This document shows positions 36,501 to 43,000 of a DNA stretch of 64,000 bases, one piece after another (the first letter of the stretch is position 1; each line of letters begins with the position of its first letter). The DNA is taken from NCBI RefSeq assembly GCF_023734775.1, contig NZ_AP025732.1, positions 1,054,001 through 1,118,000 on the forward strand, read 5' to 3'. This DNA is from Nostoc cf. commune SO-36 (GTDB lineage: Bacteria; Cyanobacteriota; Cyanobacteriia; Cyanobacteriales; Nostocaceae). Both the position numbers and the translations under genes were made by a program. The notes under the pieces are model-generated. The model was given only the letters and a program-made list of their open reading frames with translations, was not told where the DNA came from and ran no database searches.

Positions 36501-39500
36501 TGCCATTCTTCTCAAAGCCAAAATCGCCTGATATTTCGGCAAATCCGGCAATATTTAGGTCTAAGCTACCGACAGCACGGGTTAAGTTACCTTCATCAGC
36601 AGTATAGGCGATCGCTACATTCTCCCCGCCTGTGGCAATTGTTTCATTAACATCTCTGCCAGTGCGGTTGACTTCCAGCGTTGCAGTACCACTTAGAGTG
36701 ATATCATCTACACCAACCAAAGCCGCCGTCCCAGAAGCAGAGAGGGCATAGGTTTGATCGGCATAAAGTACCAAACCCAATTTGCCATCACTAACTTGCA
36801 AACCAGTGCCATTGTTACCGACAAAAGCATCGACTTTAGTTGCACCCACGCGCAGAGTGTCGCCATTCTTCTCAAAGCCAAAATCGCCTGATATTTCGGC
36901 AAATCCGGCAATATTCATATCTAGGCTACCGACAGCACGAGTGAAGTTGCCTTCAGTCGCAGAGTAGGCGATCGCTACATTCTGCCCACCCGTGGCAATT
37001 GTTTCATTTACTGCTCTACCAGTACGGTTGACTTCCAGGGTTGCAGTACCATTGAGAGTGATATCAGCTACACCAACCAAGGCCGCTGTACCGGAAGCGG
37101 AGAGGGCATAAGTTTTATCGGCAGAGTAAACCACCAAACCCAAGCTAGCATCGCTGACTTGCAGACCAGTGCCATTCGCTCCGAGGAAAGCGTTGACGTT
37201 AGTTGCCCCAATTTCCAGAACGCCAGCATTATTTCTGAAACCGAAGTTACCGGAAAGGCTAGCAAATCCAGCAATATCGAGGTTTAATGTACCTGTTGCC
37301 TGGGTGAGATTGCCTTCACTGGCAGTGTATTCGATGGTGACATCTCCACCCGCTGTTGAAATTGTTTCGTTAACTGCTTTACCTGTGCGGTTGACTTGTA
37401 GAGTCACGTTCCCATCAATAGTCAAGCCGTTAATGCCGATCATTGCCGCCGCCCCTGAGGCTGCAAGGGCATAAGTAGAACCGCTACTGCTGGTGTAAAC
37501 TACTAACCCCAGGTTGGCATCGCTGACTTGCAAGCCTGTACCGTTGCTGCCCACAAAAGCGTCAACATCAGTTGCACCCACGCGCAGGGTGTTACCATTC
37601 TTCTCGAAACCAAAGTTGCCGGAAAGTTGGGCAAATCCGGCAACGTTCATTTCCAAATTGCCAACAGCGCGAGTTACATTACCTTCATCAGCAGTGTAGG
37701 CAATATCCACAGAACCGCCTGGTGTAGAGATGGTTTCGTCAACGGCTGCTCCTGTGCGGTTGATTTCTATAGTGGCGCTACCATTAAGAGTTAAACCGCT
37801 AACGCCAACGATCGCCGCAGTACCAGATGTTTGCAAAGCATAAGTAGAACCGCTACTGCCAATGTAAACTACTAAACCCAGTTCGGCATCGCTAACCTGG
37901 ATACCTGCGCCATTACTACCCATGAAAGCAGAGACATTGGTGGCTCCAATTAACAGGGTGTCTGCCGTCTGTTGAATGCCGAAATCGCCGGAGAGGACGA
38001 CTGCGCCATCCACTGCTAAATCGAGGCGTCCCGTTGTCCGAATAATGTTACCTTCGCTGCTGGCATAGGCAATTTGGACTTCACCACCTGGTGTAGAGAT
38101 GGTTTCATCAACTGCTTTACCTGTGCGGTTCACTTCTAGGAGTGCTGTACCGCTTAATGTCAGCCCATTAACTCCCACAATTGCGGCACTACCAGAGGCT
38201 GCGAGAGCATAGGTGAACTGGTCTTGCTCAGAAGTTGGTTTAGAATAATCAATGGTCTTGTAAAGAGCCAACCCCAAATCGGTATCTGTGATTTTGACCC
38301 CGGTTTCTTCAGCAGTTCCCAACCCTGTACCTATGAAGGCGTAGCCATTGGTGATACCAGCCAGAATTTTAGTGCTTTCTAATTGCTGTTCGTTATAGGT
38401 AACAGCAATCTCGCGGAAATTAACTTGACGACCTGCGGCAATTTCAGCAGTGGTTGCCGTCAGGTTATTGTTAGAAGTGGCATTTCCAGCTTTCAGTGTC
38501 ACCTGTATGCCTAAATCCTGGCTGAGGCGTTCTTCTAAAGCGACAGCAGCATCTCGGCGTTGTTGAGCAATGTCATTATTGGTGAGGAATTCCACTCCCG
38601 CACGGATAAAGCTATGACTCCCAGCGCCTCCGCCTGCGGTGAGGTCAATGGCTGTGCCACTTGGGGTAGCAGCTAATTTCAGGGCTGTGCCTGTGTTACT
38701 AATGACATAATAGGTTTGCCCATCCACCAGACCGCCGATCGCTTGTGTACCACCAGTGCGATATTGTACCGCCTCCCCGACTTTCAGATTTATTGGGGTA
38801 GATAAGAGAATCTCGTTTCTCTCGACATCAACTCGAATCTGGTTCTGGGGTGCAAAGGAGAGGGGTGTACCTAATTGCTCAGTCATTGTTGGGAGAGAAA
38901 CCGCCCCAAAACTCCAAGTGGGCATTAGGCGGAATCCTGAGCCGGCTTTACCACCTGAATAGACAGGCTTTTGAATTGTAATAAAGTTGCTGTTTGCTAA
39001 GTCCTCTGCTGTCTTGGCAAATTGCAGATTGCCATTAGCCGCTACTTTGACATAATAAATGTTGTTGTATGCTGCATCATAAACTTTTGGTTGCGTAGAG
39101 TAGGCAACAGCCTCCAAACCAGCGATCGGTGTCTTCGGATAAGCTGCACCAGGGTCAAGTTGTAAGGTTACGGTTTGTCCGGTAGTTAAACCGTGGTCGT
39201 AGTTCAGCTTAATGGTTGTGCTGTTGATAAATTGAATATTAGAGGCAGTTTGGAAGGTGAGGTGGTCGCGATCGCCTGCAACTCCCTCAATTAATGTGAC
39301 GACGTTTAGTCCACTTCCTACACTAGTTAGGTCAATGACATTCCCCGTAGAGGTACTGACAAGCTTAATTTCGGTGTCGCTAATCTTAAGTACGTTGTAA
39401 GTATAAACATCTGGTTTCGTCAGCAGAGAGTCGAGAGTACCACCAACTGCTTGTCCTCGATAAGGACGGTAGTATTGAATTTTATCGCCAGTTTCCAGGT

Positions 39501-40032
39501 TGTGTGGATTAGCAAAAACGATAGTGTCGTTGACGATGTTGATTCCACCGTTGCTACTGTCAGCGCTGGAAACTTTGACAACCGATCGTAATGTGTGTTG
39601 CCCTGTACTATCGGAGGTCAAATTTACTACTTGACTACCGATTTGCTGCCGCAAACGCACTGCCGTTGGACTTACCACCTCCACTGTGTAGTTCTTACCA
39701 TTTTCCAAGCCACCAATGGGCGGATTATTACCAGTATCGTAATGCACCGTACTGATGTTGGCAAAACCGTGGGGAGCGCTAAAGTAAATTAGGTCTTGCT
39801 GGAGGTCTACGCGGATGGTGTTTGTAGCTGCAAACTCATAAACTTCGCGCAATTGTTGCAATCCACTTCCGGCACTAGTAATATCAATGGCACTACCGCC
39901 AGAAGTGGCTGCTAACTGAATTGTCTGATTATCGACGGCAATGATGTAATATTCCTGTCCATCCACCAAGCCACCGATGGCTACGCCCGCCGCAGGCATC
40001 GCAGTATTGCTGCCAACAGCATTGTAGACCAC
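15538..40032 (-). CDS. Giant protein, main segment (8,164 codons): supermodules, unique region, RTX
   Basis: It is in frame with the preceding segment and separated from it only by TAA; the first codon, GTG at 40,030-40,032, is two codons after the stop. Layout: ~75-residue repeats (HGL..G..VxYxxG..AIGGL..G..YYV..V...TIQL) at 40.0-38.4, 34.7-31.8 and 27.3-24.6 kb. Each block is followed by ~115-120-residue repeats (LVGVNDLTLSGTATIEVNRTG type) at 38.4-35.0, 31.7-27.6 and 24.5-22.6 kb. The conserved linker SLYQ-LR...FAFNED ends two supermodules (~34.7-34.9 and ~27.4-27.6 kb). A ~1,800-residue region follows (22.6-17.2 kb) with an EF-hand-like DTNKDNRISVDD near 19.2 kb, then RTX repeats (GGLGIDNLSGGQGNDTYLF) near 16.8 kb and beta-helix text. 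The last ~10 residues are out of frame; adding a G at 15568-15571 gives QQGAEIVLTADDMNF. Confidence 0.8.
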   Translation of the reverse strand: MVYNAVGSNTAMPAAGVAIGGLVDGQEYYIIAVDNQTIQLAATSGGSAIDITSAGSGLQQLREVYEFAATNTIRVDLQQDLIYFSAPHGFANISTVHYDTGNNPPIGGLENGKNYTVEVVSPTAVRLRQQIGSQVVNLTSDSTGQHTLRSVVKVSSADSSNGGINIVNDTIVFANPHNLETGDKIQYYRPYRGQAVGGTLDSLLTKPDVYTYNVLKISDTEIKLVSTSTGNVIDLTSVGSGLNVVTLIEGVAGDRDHLTFQTASNIQFINSTTIKLNYDHGLTTGQTVTLQLDPGAAYPKTPIAGLEAVAYSTQPKVYDAAYNNIYYVKVAANGNLQFAKTAEDLANSNFITIQKPVYSGGKAGSGFRLMPTWSFGAVSLPTMTEQLGTPLSFAPQNQIRVDVERNEILLSTPINLKVGEAVQYRTGGTQAIGGLVDGQTYYVISNTGTALKLAATPSGTAIDLTAGGGAGSHSFIRAGVEFLTNNDIAQQRRDAAVALEERLSQDLGIQVTLKAGNATSNNNLTATTAEIAAGRQVNFREIAVTYNEQQLESTKILAGITNGYAFIGTGLGTAEETGVKITDTDLGLALYKTIDYSKPTSEQDQFTYALAASGSAAIVGVNGLTLSGTALLEVNRTGKAVDETISTPGGEVQIAYASSEGNIIRTTGRLDLAVDGAVVLSGDFGIQQTADTLLIGATNVSAFMGSNGAGIQVSDAELGLVVYIGSSGSTYALQTSGTAAIVGVSGLTLNGSATIEINRTGAAVDETISTPGGSVDIAYTADEGNVTRAVGNLEMNVAGFAQLSGNFGFEKNGNTLRVGATDVDAFVGSNGTGLQVSDANLGLVVYTSSSGSTYALAASGAAAMIGINGLTIDGNVTLQVNRTGKAVNETISTAGGDVTIEYTASEGNLTQATGTLNLDIAGFASLSGNFGFRNNAGVLEIGATNVNAFLGANGTGLQVSDASLGLVVYSADKTYALSASGTAALVGVADITLNGTATLEVNRTGRAVNETIATGGQNVAIAYSATEGNFTRAVGSLDMNIAGFAEISGDFGFEKNGDTLRVGATKVDAFVGNNGTGLQVSDGKLGLVLYADQTYALSASGTAALVGVDDITLSGTATLEVNRTGRDVNETIATGGENVAIAYTADEGNLTRAVGSLDLNIAGFAEISGDFGFEKNGNTLRVGATKVDAFVGNNGTGLQVSDGKLGLVLYADKTYALTASGTAALLGVNDLTLSGTATIEVNRTGRAINEIIATGGENVAIAYSADEGNLTRAVGSLEMDIAGFAKLSGDFGFEKNGNTLRVGARDVNAFVGANGTGVQLSDANLGLLVYTDSKTYAMEASGTVALVGVNDITLAGSVALEVNRTGKVVNETIAMPGDDIQVQIGTADNVTRLMGTATLDVGGFVVLSGAIAVEKTTTTENNITQTQLLLGLADVNAFVGSGYGTAGAVGVQLTDGRIGLVLEQQRNNSTSETTQNYALMGSGTAGIIGIKDLALSGTLNVAINRMGRPVDVTIDTPSGEVAVKFDNAAEITTLSGVATLDIAGVVQASGQLGFEKISTTTGDITNTKLLVGMANASAFIGAGGGTDSASGIQLSNGNLGLVVYSEANQATLQTTSTYAIISNGAASLRGVDELTMEGTLAVRVNRTDKTVNETVNVGNGQSVAIVFDENQKNQLRVEGTAHLNANGNIAFGGEFSMELFTLQTPGAIGQATNPNIDDLTLTKHQTSINESLYQDLRAQLAAKKASLDAEKSTVKSISATVDGFAFNEDRVDIQRDRLVMDQPHGLITGEKVIYSPGAGNQVIGGLVSGQEYYVIKVDDQTLQLASTVGGQPIDLTSAGSGAQHLQEVIEFGATNSIKVDLEQNLILFDNPHGLTNISRVQYDAGQNAAIGGLVNGKQYTVQVISPTAVKLRELNGSGVVDLTSDSLGNQSLRPVLVMETQNQLNVDLEQDRILFANNHGLTTDTLVRYTAQGNTAIGGLTDGALYYVKSLNAKTIQLSDTKGGTAINLTSDSLGNHSLAPVNEFGAENSLRIDVEQNRIIFSSSHSLNEGESVRYEAQGNRAIGGLSDRALYTVHVIDGNTIQLRQGNTVVDLTNDSLGEHALVPVLTFATENGSGSVNINDETITFVGSHFLQTGDKVQYYRTLDGSRPVGGTFDGLYTNPDVYTFYAIRVSDTVIKLAKTQADALANNSLNLTSAGKGLQTLTLVERANGDRDHLTFELTSTLSASGTTVSLNYNHGFQTGQGVVLQLDSTDSSPSSPLSGIIADAYTSQARVYRPNEEKTYYIKRISNTQFQLAETLTDLANDNFIDMSKVAGGSRYRFMPTYHFSPSGKTVIDVQNDQIIIDSGHGLSDGTQVKYEVGAGQTAIGGLSAGATYYVKRVSDTTIQLSQTLGGASLNITSDGQGNHQFTQVATTFEAKNRLQVDLSRDQIFFSTAHGLKDGVAIRYEIEPGETAIGGLTVDNTYYVKVINNTAIQLTTASGGSVVNLTSDGSGIQRLTRTATNFQAQNTLRVDVNQDRILFASAHRLADGSAIRYEIDPGQTAIGGLTVGNTYYVKRISDTAIQLTATSGGTAINLTSDGIGNHRLVQTGAAFNADNQLAVDVATNTIILPSPVNLKVGEAVQYRTGVAQAIGGLENGATYYVVSIQGTALQLATSAKGTPVDLTAAGGAGNHSFVRMGVEFLANNDTAQQRLAAAVALEQRLSNDLGVTVNLNVGNSTSSNEPNADQGAIATGRRVSFRDVTLTYDQQQQEKTKLLAGITNGYAFMGTGYDTPEEMGVKISDINLGLALYKTIDYTKPLTEQSKMTYALVGDGQGEVVGIADLTLEGRLAIQVNRTQRVVDETITTPGGEIQLTLDNPADITQIQGTATLNVAGALAVSGSFGIEQTSTTVNNVTTTKLLLGATNVTAFMGAGYESDNPIGVALSDGTLGVIMQRQGTDPATYALQASGTAELLGVKGVTLSGTVAIAANRTGAIVNETIDTPESKVTINLGADEGKLTPKATGTLNLGIDGFAALSGSFGIENTAESLRIGATNVNAFVGVNSAGLQVKDGELALVVYTGKTISGYALEARGSAELVGVDGLTLSGSATVEINRTGKAVNETIVTPGGTVAIAYDASEGNIMRVVGHLDTEIAGYASLSGDFGIQRTADTLLVGATNVNAFIGANGAGLQVNNAELGLAVYTNGAASTYALQARGSAEMVGIDGLTLDGTATLEVNRTGRAISEKIATADGTVAIAYTSDEGTLMRAIGTLEMDVAGFAQLSGDFSFEKKANQLRIGATNLNAFIGANGTGLEVKNATLGLIADTTSKTYALTASGTAGMVGIDGLTLDGTATIEVNRTGGAVNEVIATPGGDVAIAFDSTAGNVTRAFGNLELDVAGFAQLSGEFSVENNAGKLRVGATHINAFLGAGDTGLQVSDANLGLVVYTGNKTYALAASGTAALVGVNDVTLTGTATIEVNRTGGAVNETITTPGGNVNIVYTADEGNLTRALGSLELNFAGFTKLAGDFGIEKNNDTLRIGATNVNAFLGANDTGLEVKNANVGLVMYSGGKYALAASGSAGIVGVNGLTLDGSATLEINRTGGVVSESVATAGGAVAIAFNANEGNVTRAVGNLNMDVAGFAKLSGNFGFEKNGNTLRVGATKINAFVGSNDTGLQVSNAELGLVVYSDTKTYALAASGTATMVGVNGLTLTGTASLEVNRTGSAVNETIVTSDGSVAIAYTDDEGNITRAIGSLEMDVAGFAKFSGEFGFEKNNNILKVGARKVNAFVGAGTTGVEVSDAALGLIVYTDTKGYALQASGTAALVGVNDVTLTGTVAVEVNRSGRVVDEAIAMPGDDIQVKFASGDNVTRLYGTARLDVGGFVSLNGDIAVEKTDSSSGGVTNTRLLLGVANVNAFVGAGYGTANAMGVQLTNGKLGLLIDRQSDGTTNTTGYALMGSGEAELTGIQDLALSGNLNVAINRMDRAVDSSILTPGGAIAVKFADGTSLQSVTGSASLNIAGIIQATGSLGVTKTSSTVGDVTTTKLNLGIADVSAFVGAGGAGIQLSGGNLGLVTYSEINKTAGTSTTSFALNASGAASLVGVDDLTLEGTLAVRYNSTGKIVEETVNVGGGKSVEISFKEGQENQQRVEGTVHANAANAVAFGGEFSMELFTLQTPGALGQSSNPVLDELKLQKNQTLISESLYQQLRNQLATETARLDEKNATVKAISATVDGWAFNEDHVDVVGDRLIFDNPQNLKDQKVVYRVGSGNTAIGGLQDGQEYYVLYVDDRTIQLSTTQNGSAINLITAGSGVQQLQAVVEFAATNSIKVDVNQERLLFSAPHGLKDGSLVQYDAAQNPAIGGLAANALYKVEVIDATTVRLLDRTTNATINLTSDSIGNHALRSVTSMDTQNTLRIDTVNERIFFPTSHGLINGVQVRYSAQGNSVIGGLVDGESYYVRSVTPNSLQLSATKDGAIINLTSDSVGDHSLTPVKNFDADNQLHIDTDNEYIIFSTAHGLQEGQIVRYEAKGNLPVGGLANGDEYFVHVIDDKTIQLKRNDEIIDLLYDSAGDHALIPIVSFPTQNGSGSVDVVNETIKFSNKHFLNTGDKIQYYEPQDGSAIGGTFDELITNTVIHTFYVIKVDDMTIQLASSRAEALDQNAIDFTSTGSGMQTMTLVERYDSKTQQAGDRFLWHYSKEIKAVNGTTIELEYDPRLQLGQAVVLQLKPDSGAKTPIVGLDADVYSENPQVYHPTEDKTYFVNVNKSKLTGKVRLQFAETLADLKAKNFVDVSPVLSKTGFRLMPTLHFGGGGAMVVDVQKDTIIIDSGHGLSDGAKVRYEINPGDTAIGGLNTSSIYTVKRVSNTELQLTNGAGTVVNLTSDGQGEHRLALVAATFNAENKIQVDLVENQILFSANHGLKVGDRINYEVDAGQTAIGGLIANQDYFVQWVNDTAIRLSATADGSVIDLTSDGQGIQRFTKVATVFSTQNTIRVDVQNDQILFANVHQLDNNTRVRYEIDPGEVAIGGLQSGQFYYVKRISDTSVQLSLAENGTAINLTSDGRGDHRLVQADFSFVPQNTITIDVEKERIILPKPVDFQLNERVQYRVSGGQAIGGLENNATYYVVGINGGSLQLSLTKNGVAVNLTSAPVTGNHSFVRLDGFNFAANNDIAEGRRAAAIALAQRLSNDLGVTVNLSAGNATSTNDLPAATTTVDAGRKVSFHNVQVTYDEQQLQTTKLLAGITNGYAFMGTGYDTDTEIGVKITDINLGLALYKTIDYSKPLTEQSKMTYALVGEGAGALVGIDDVTIEGTLQIELNRTGKDVDEIIITQGGQINLELDAANLTRVAGTANLNIANTIALSGKFGIEQTTGKLLIGAKDVTAFIGSGYETPNEMGVKLTNGSLGMVLETGTNSTPAKYALEASGTASLEGVTGLTLEGTMKARINRMGEAVNQTITLADSETVAITFSEQEATLTRVEGTAHLQVAGVLEAEGSVALILGDPLPDGGRTIEITAADVSTFVGIGADTPDNGEDDIGVNLSNANFSLTVNTDDTYNYTIDNAQVSLVGLDLFKFSGTASAKGDRNNVSLQLDELNLSISDYASLTGNFSFNVSSTDGTQVIELGTVNASAFVGIGASTPDKADDVGLELSNVNGTVQIRKSPQGQSAFAYSMSGDVALFGVNGLSLGGHVSAQMNQTGVDVTLGGVTIATGVNQVSGTGLNLSIADLTTLSGDLTFNIRESDGAMLAAGKNLSATVNLADGLSGSLSDGTLGLVMYGGGLYALQGSGKANLALGTDLQFTGDLGIEVNRTGKVVDEKIQIGNQTLVVNFVSASNITRFNASNLDMILTQRIKDALISGADKLIDLKGSLVPQYKEDGTLISESLLSKSLPGTNATIDSILGISTYLSLGNSIKDYISPTPANQTTPQTLQGLIKQLRNVWLPTLPIAKGLDFVIGQSGFSLSYASDSEFKRNIGLSLDQEANLFGLELEGQANIEFGVKLGIDFDLSFDWKEFTSKFDLNKLSFKATAAAKDIVLGGYFGPVGLSIGSNEVGKEKGTATLSLGGGISYVNSEFQVTTNDNRIDVVLPVYATLAGNDLSGGAAPAKAYLEGQLFGGTGVKFRHENFDKLLNFRNFGIGDVLVMFKDLVGWAQQYREYDIMQTEIPFVDLSLGGVLDFATAINDKVLSKIDFYRPRVDLMSGIGASITGGKLTASGANFGSNLAGKFVTINDTSYQVKSVENNTTIVIDAASDISIASKDFVIHEKRQLLRTYQELIVAINNSGILPLSVPLTYDPIKNELVIPFSFRKDLPVLNDQQLNLGLDLGDVASLSTNAKTSINAGVDGRMDFVINFGNTPGTKGVNLYIDNVELNGRASLEVKDLEIAAKLGFVGLKAGGIGTDSGVRMAATVSTGLDRDPNTVTPGDRRFSFSDLMSGDLFKSFYFKLDGDAQAKLKGIKVNGGFGDISIAPNAELSVYVPTLTKFKSGVQTVNQPVTQAFDLNAAIASGKVKNEGIIVVMPDVSDLLSLKNLNFETIIMGVRAGIDFMSDSLANESFYSTPIPVINRSLSETFTFLDSLAAKLEIAAKNPAGMVQEVENTIESALGISDDNTLAADQQKFSLSLSNGALNIRFNWEALFSDKFDFNLDLDTFKQLSGSAGAAALDAIDALADLKGGGKLTLEAIAKLNFDIGVDLDSILKGDPKIFLRDYNAQTGKGTHAQIGARLVGTGLDLDFKAGPINIGINNGTVVLDADGKVDTKDYASLLVAIDQQAGTLIDDGLFYIGKESFKDNLQAKLTGGFDINLPVRIEIAGVDIKLSPIEVKTNPVYGDQGLVQLFKHLAKSADKGQQDPLIMSFPDIRGEFEKLGGQFSLLGLINDPSFILDSVDTAVGTLEDVLSSNLAQDIPLIGDKLGDAASFLRDMRLGILGDLRRKLSGNGKAIEFIRETLYDILGPNKLKILLDTNKDNRISVDDVMVGWYDKLGNLMQNWIVGGALPTGADAIQFDMDLGGNLVGTGVNLPLNFSIPGFSLDINGGFALDIGWKFDFGFGFSLQDSFYLATNKDGSKPELEVGIKAYLDGSPTDPNVITPFSGEGKLLFFKANMKDNNPGGKASGIYGGLSLDLKGDSRGRMALGRILSGRTKDLFGVSFGVDTKLDIGMTLEIDGAKGLPKIGADLEFNWSWQLGQKMMAPSFGLRDMRIDMGSFVSDFLTPIAEKVRDALKPMEPLIDVLDEKITGLDKIIPDDPTLKGLINKIMVLKGRKPIDWSFITEAKQMLKLVDQIASLKTGEWLPLGSIMGLGTNNVQTVAATNVPQSTEVDQFLAANTRQAGSVNSSSGTNKTPRSGFRIMEYIKDISNWKNILTGGSATLFTYELPLLEFSADFDALLAVIPLVPTPATVNISAKGSFSAKADLGFGYDTSGIQKAIKSKNPLDAFDGFFLTDFTIPTQKGVKSQEKDEFTVEAYLGLEAALALAILEAGVGGGIKVKMGVDLQDISKPKLTKDDLGFVTNQTWESDGKIHPSEIATMFSYDPKGDGKAGGLENLANVKTEVNLLINAFVDLNLLVSKKRILNVKLIDANLLTLEYKAPNVQPHLGKVENGVLYLNSGSRSSLRKYGDITDRSETFTLYGQGNTVSVEFEDYYQTFEGVTKVVADGGAGDDTFDASRLFDIGVEFTGGAGKDKLILGTGGGIADGGDGDDVLDASVSWLLDTKDARYTSYRNTFKGATLMGGIGRDKLIGSIANDVLRGGLGIDNLSGGQGNDTYLFEDDFGLDRLNDSEGNNTLDFSPATKQLNATVNARGFAVTQGEGNEIKGNLTFNRLVMGGGNDLVNITDFGDRTIFIDDKGGNDTYFVRLGRATGSGADGIINLNDTVGDFDEVIAEQMMKDAIALNQNQLRNGREILNYTSGLDRLTLIGRAGKVEGTNILDFGSNVTLNNTDNNGVSRNSTTDVRVVASQANFQSQINADAIIVETLKNITVSKTLNAVQNGYVDLRTYGDKSNILIESNIKVSTGDSEDGKGNGWVRLIAADGAIINSNASSIIGSDSHLMLKAKNGIGSDKAALLTEVGTLTAATSLHGTGGIVIEEADSLKLSNLEKTATIVNAGLTIPQVSVTPTWMQNNQWVTQLSDDWRGLMTDGNEQYAVAAGNGNASVTLLAEDSLLTLVSGTSTDAQQGQRLSSLPMT
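16790..17130 (-). other. RTX-type calcium-binding repeat block
   Basis: Within the giant protein, GGAGKDKLILG, GGDGDDVLDAS, GGIGRDKLIG, GGLGIDNLSG and GGQGNDTYLF follow the GGxGxDxLx nonapeptide pattern of haemolysin-type calcium-binding proteins. Such repeats fold into a calcium-filled beta-roll outside the cell and usually mark type I secretion substrates. Confidence 0.85.
19168..19221 (-). other. EF-hand-like calcium loop in the giant protein
   Basis: The protein reads LLDTNKDNRISVDDVMVGWYD. Residues D-N-D-R-S-D-D at loop positions 1, 3, 5, 7, 9 and 12 fit a DxNxDxxIxxxD calcium-binding loop as in EF-hands or dockerins. It stands alone in the unique region. Confidence 0.6.
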
Positions 40033-40035
40033 CTT

Positions 40036-40038
40036 TTA
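40036..40038 (-). other. In-frame stop splitting the giant gene
   Basis: TAA replaces the Glu codon found at the same place in a paralogous repeat (ITGEKVIYS). The next-but-one codon is GTG, which could serve for re-initiation. The frame is identical on both sides. Confidence 0.85.
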
Positions 40039-43000
40039 ACCTGTAACAAAGCCATGCGGCTGATCCATCCGCAAGTGATCGCCTGCGATATCTACGTAGT
40101 CTTCATTAAACGCAAACCCATCAACGGTTGCACTGATCGATTCAACAATGGAGTTTTCCGCCTCTAGGCGAGCTTTTTCTGTGGCTAAGGTCGAGCGTAG
40201 TTGTTGATATAGTGATTCACTGATGGCTGTTTGCCGTTCTGCCAGTGTTAAATTCTGATTATTCAGGGTAGATGTGACATTTTGTGCGCCTACGGTTTTT
40301 TGTTTGAACAACTCCATCGAGAACTCACCACCAAAGGCGACATTACCTGCAATCTCGGCATTAACAGTGCCTTCTACCCGTAGTTGATTTTCCTGCCCTT
40401 GACCAAAGACAACATCTAGAGTGTTACCACCACTCAATGCTATAGTTTCGTTGACAGTCTGCCCTGTATAGTTAATGCGGAGAGCCAAACTGCCTTCGAG
40501 TGTTAAGTCTTCTGTCCCTAGCAAAACGGCTTCTCCACGGGCAACTAAGGCATAACTGCTGCGATCGTTGGCGAAAATCACCAATCCTAAATCGCCGTTG
40601 CTCAACTGGATACCAGAGGCTTGATCTGTGCCACCACCTGCACCCACAAAGGCTTCAACACCTATAGCAGCAATGCGTAGGGGATCTGTGCCATTCTTCG
40701 AGGGGTCAAAGGCCAAACCATCCCCCTGAATATAGCCGACACCATCCACGCCTATTTTAAAGGAGCCGGTGGCAACAGTGGCGTTGGTCTGATCGCCAGT
40801 AATGTTGACCTGATTCACAGTCAGGGTCAGCCCATCAACCCCAAGCAGTGAGGCGTTGGCATTGGCAATACTATAGTTGTAGGTCTTGTCAGTGTTGAGG
40901 GTGACATCAAGGTTAGCATTAGTGACAGATAGTCCAATGTCATCTGTTACCGTAGTTGTGTTTGCTCCATAACCTACTAGCGCAGAAGCATTAGTGGTGT
41001 TGAAGGTGAAAGGTTGACCATTTTCAGCACTAAAAGCCAGAGCATCGCCTTTTACCCGCACGACGTTACCCAGTGCTAATTCATAACTGCCTGTGCTAAC
41101 CGAGAGATTATCTTTATCACCTGTGGCACTGACCGATTCGGTAGTCAGGGCCAGTCCATTGATGCCACTAACGGCAACATCTGCGTTGTCTAACTTGTAG
41201 AAATAGGTTTTATCGGCATTCAATACCAAGTCAAGGTCAGCATTGCTAATTGCCAGTCCAATATCATCACTAGTATCAGAAGTTGCCGCACCGTAACCCG
41301 CAAACGCCGAAAGATTCTCACCGTTGAATGTGATGTTTTTGCCGCTACCAGTCTTTTCAACGTTAAATTCCAGAGATGCGCCACTGAGACTGAGCAGATT
41401 ACCTAAACCCAGTTTGGCGTTAGTTAGACTAACTAGGGTATTATTTCCATCGCCAGTAGCGTTGACAGCATCCGCAGAGAGTGTTAATCCATCAATGCCA
41501 CGTACTGCAATTGACGCATTTTCCAGACTGTAGCGGTAAGTATTATCACCATTGAATCGTAGGTCAAAATCAGCATTAGCGATCGCTAGTCCAATATCAT
41601 CGCTGGTAGTTATACTTTCTGCGCCGTAACCCACAAAAGCTGAGAGGTCTTCACCTTTAAAGGTGACGGTTCTATTAGCACCGATGCCTTCAACTGTAAA
41701 CTTTAGGGATGCAGCATTCAAGTTCATCAGGTTGCTTAAACCTAATACAGCGTTGTTGAGGCTGAGGTTAAAGCTAGTGCCAGTATGGTCGCCACTGACG
41801 TTCACCGTATCTGCTGAGAGGGTCAGTTCAGGTATGCCACGAACCGCAACAGCCGCATTTGCTAGGTTGTAACTGTAGGTGTTATCAGCATTGAATTGTA
41901 AGTTGAGGTCAGCGTTGCTAATATCTAAACCTACATCATCGCTGGTAGTTGCGGTTTCTGCCCCAAAGCCTGTAAAGGCTGCTAGGTCTGCACCAATAAA
42001 AGAAACGGTTTTGTCTGTTCCGTTATCTGCTACCTGAAACTCTAAGGATGCGCCACTGAGACTGATGAAATTATCCAAGCCCAAGGTAGTATTACTCAGG
42101 TTGAGGCTGATGTTGCTGTGATCTCCACTAGCATTAATCGTATTTGCCGAGAGTGTTACGCCATCGATGCCAACCACTGCGACATTCGCGTTAGTCAGAT
42201 TGTAATTGTAGGTCTTGTCTGCTTTAATACCGAGATTCAGGTTGCCATTGGTGACGGAGATACCCAGATCATCAGCAGTAGTTTCAGTGTCAGTACCGTA
42301 GCCAATGAGGGCAGAAATATTGGTTGTGTTAAGAGCGATCGCTTTTCCATCTGCTGTCTTTTGAGCCTTGAATGCGAGTGCATCACCACTAACCCAGGCA
42401 ATATTTCCCAGTCCCAACTCAAAACCACCCGTGCTAACAGCAGAGTTATTTACATCACCTATGATATTTACCTGTTGTGCAGATAGAGTTAATCCATCGA
42501 TACCAGTGAAATCAATATCGGCGTTAATAATACTGTAATCATAGGTTTTATTGGCGTTGATATTGATGGTGATATCTGCATTAGCAACACTCAATCCGAC
42601 ATCATCGGTAATATCAACTGTATTTGCACCGTAGCCAATGAGTGCAGCAATACTGTCAGCAATGAAACTTACCGTTTTACCATTGGCGGTTTGTTGGGTG
42701 GTAAATAATAATGATTCACCACTAATGCGAGTTAGATCGCCTAAACTTAGTTCAAAAACTCCGGTGGTAAAATTAATGCTATTTTGATTACCAACAGCAG
42801 TCACGTTCTGGGACAAAAGAGTTAACCCATCAATGCCACGAGTGACTACACTATTAGAACTCAGACTATAGTCATAGGTTTTGTCAGAATTCAAGGTTAA
42901 GGAGAAGCCGACATCACTAACTGCGACTCCAACATCATCAGCAGTATCATTTGTGGCAGCACCATAACCGATAAAGCCATTTACATTTTCACCTGCAAGT

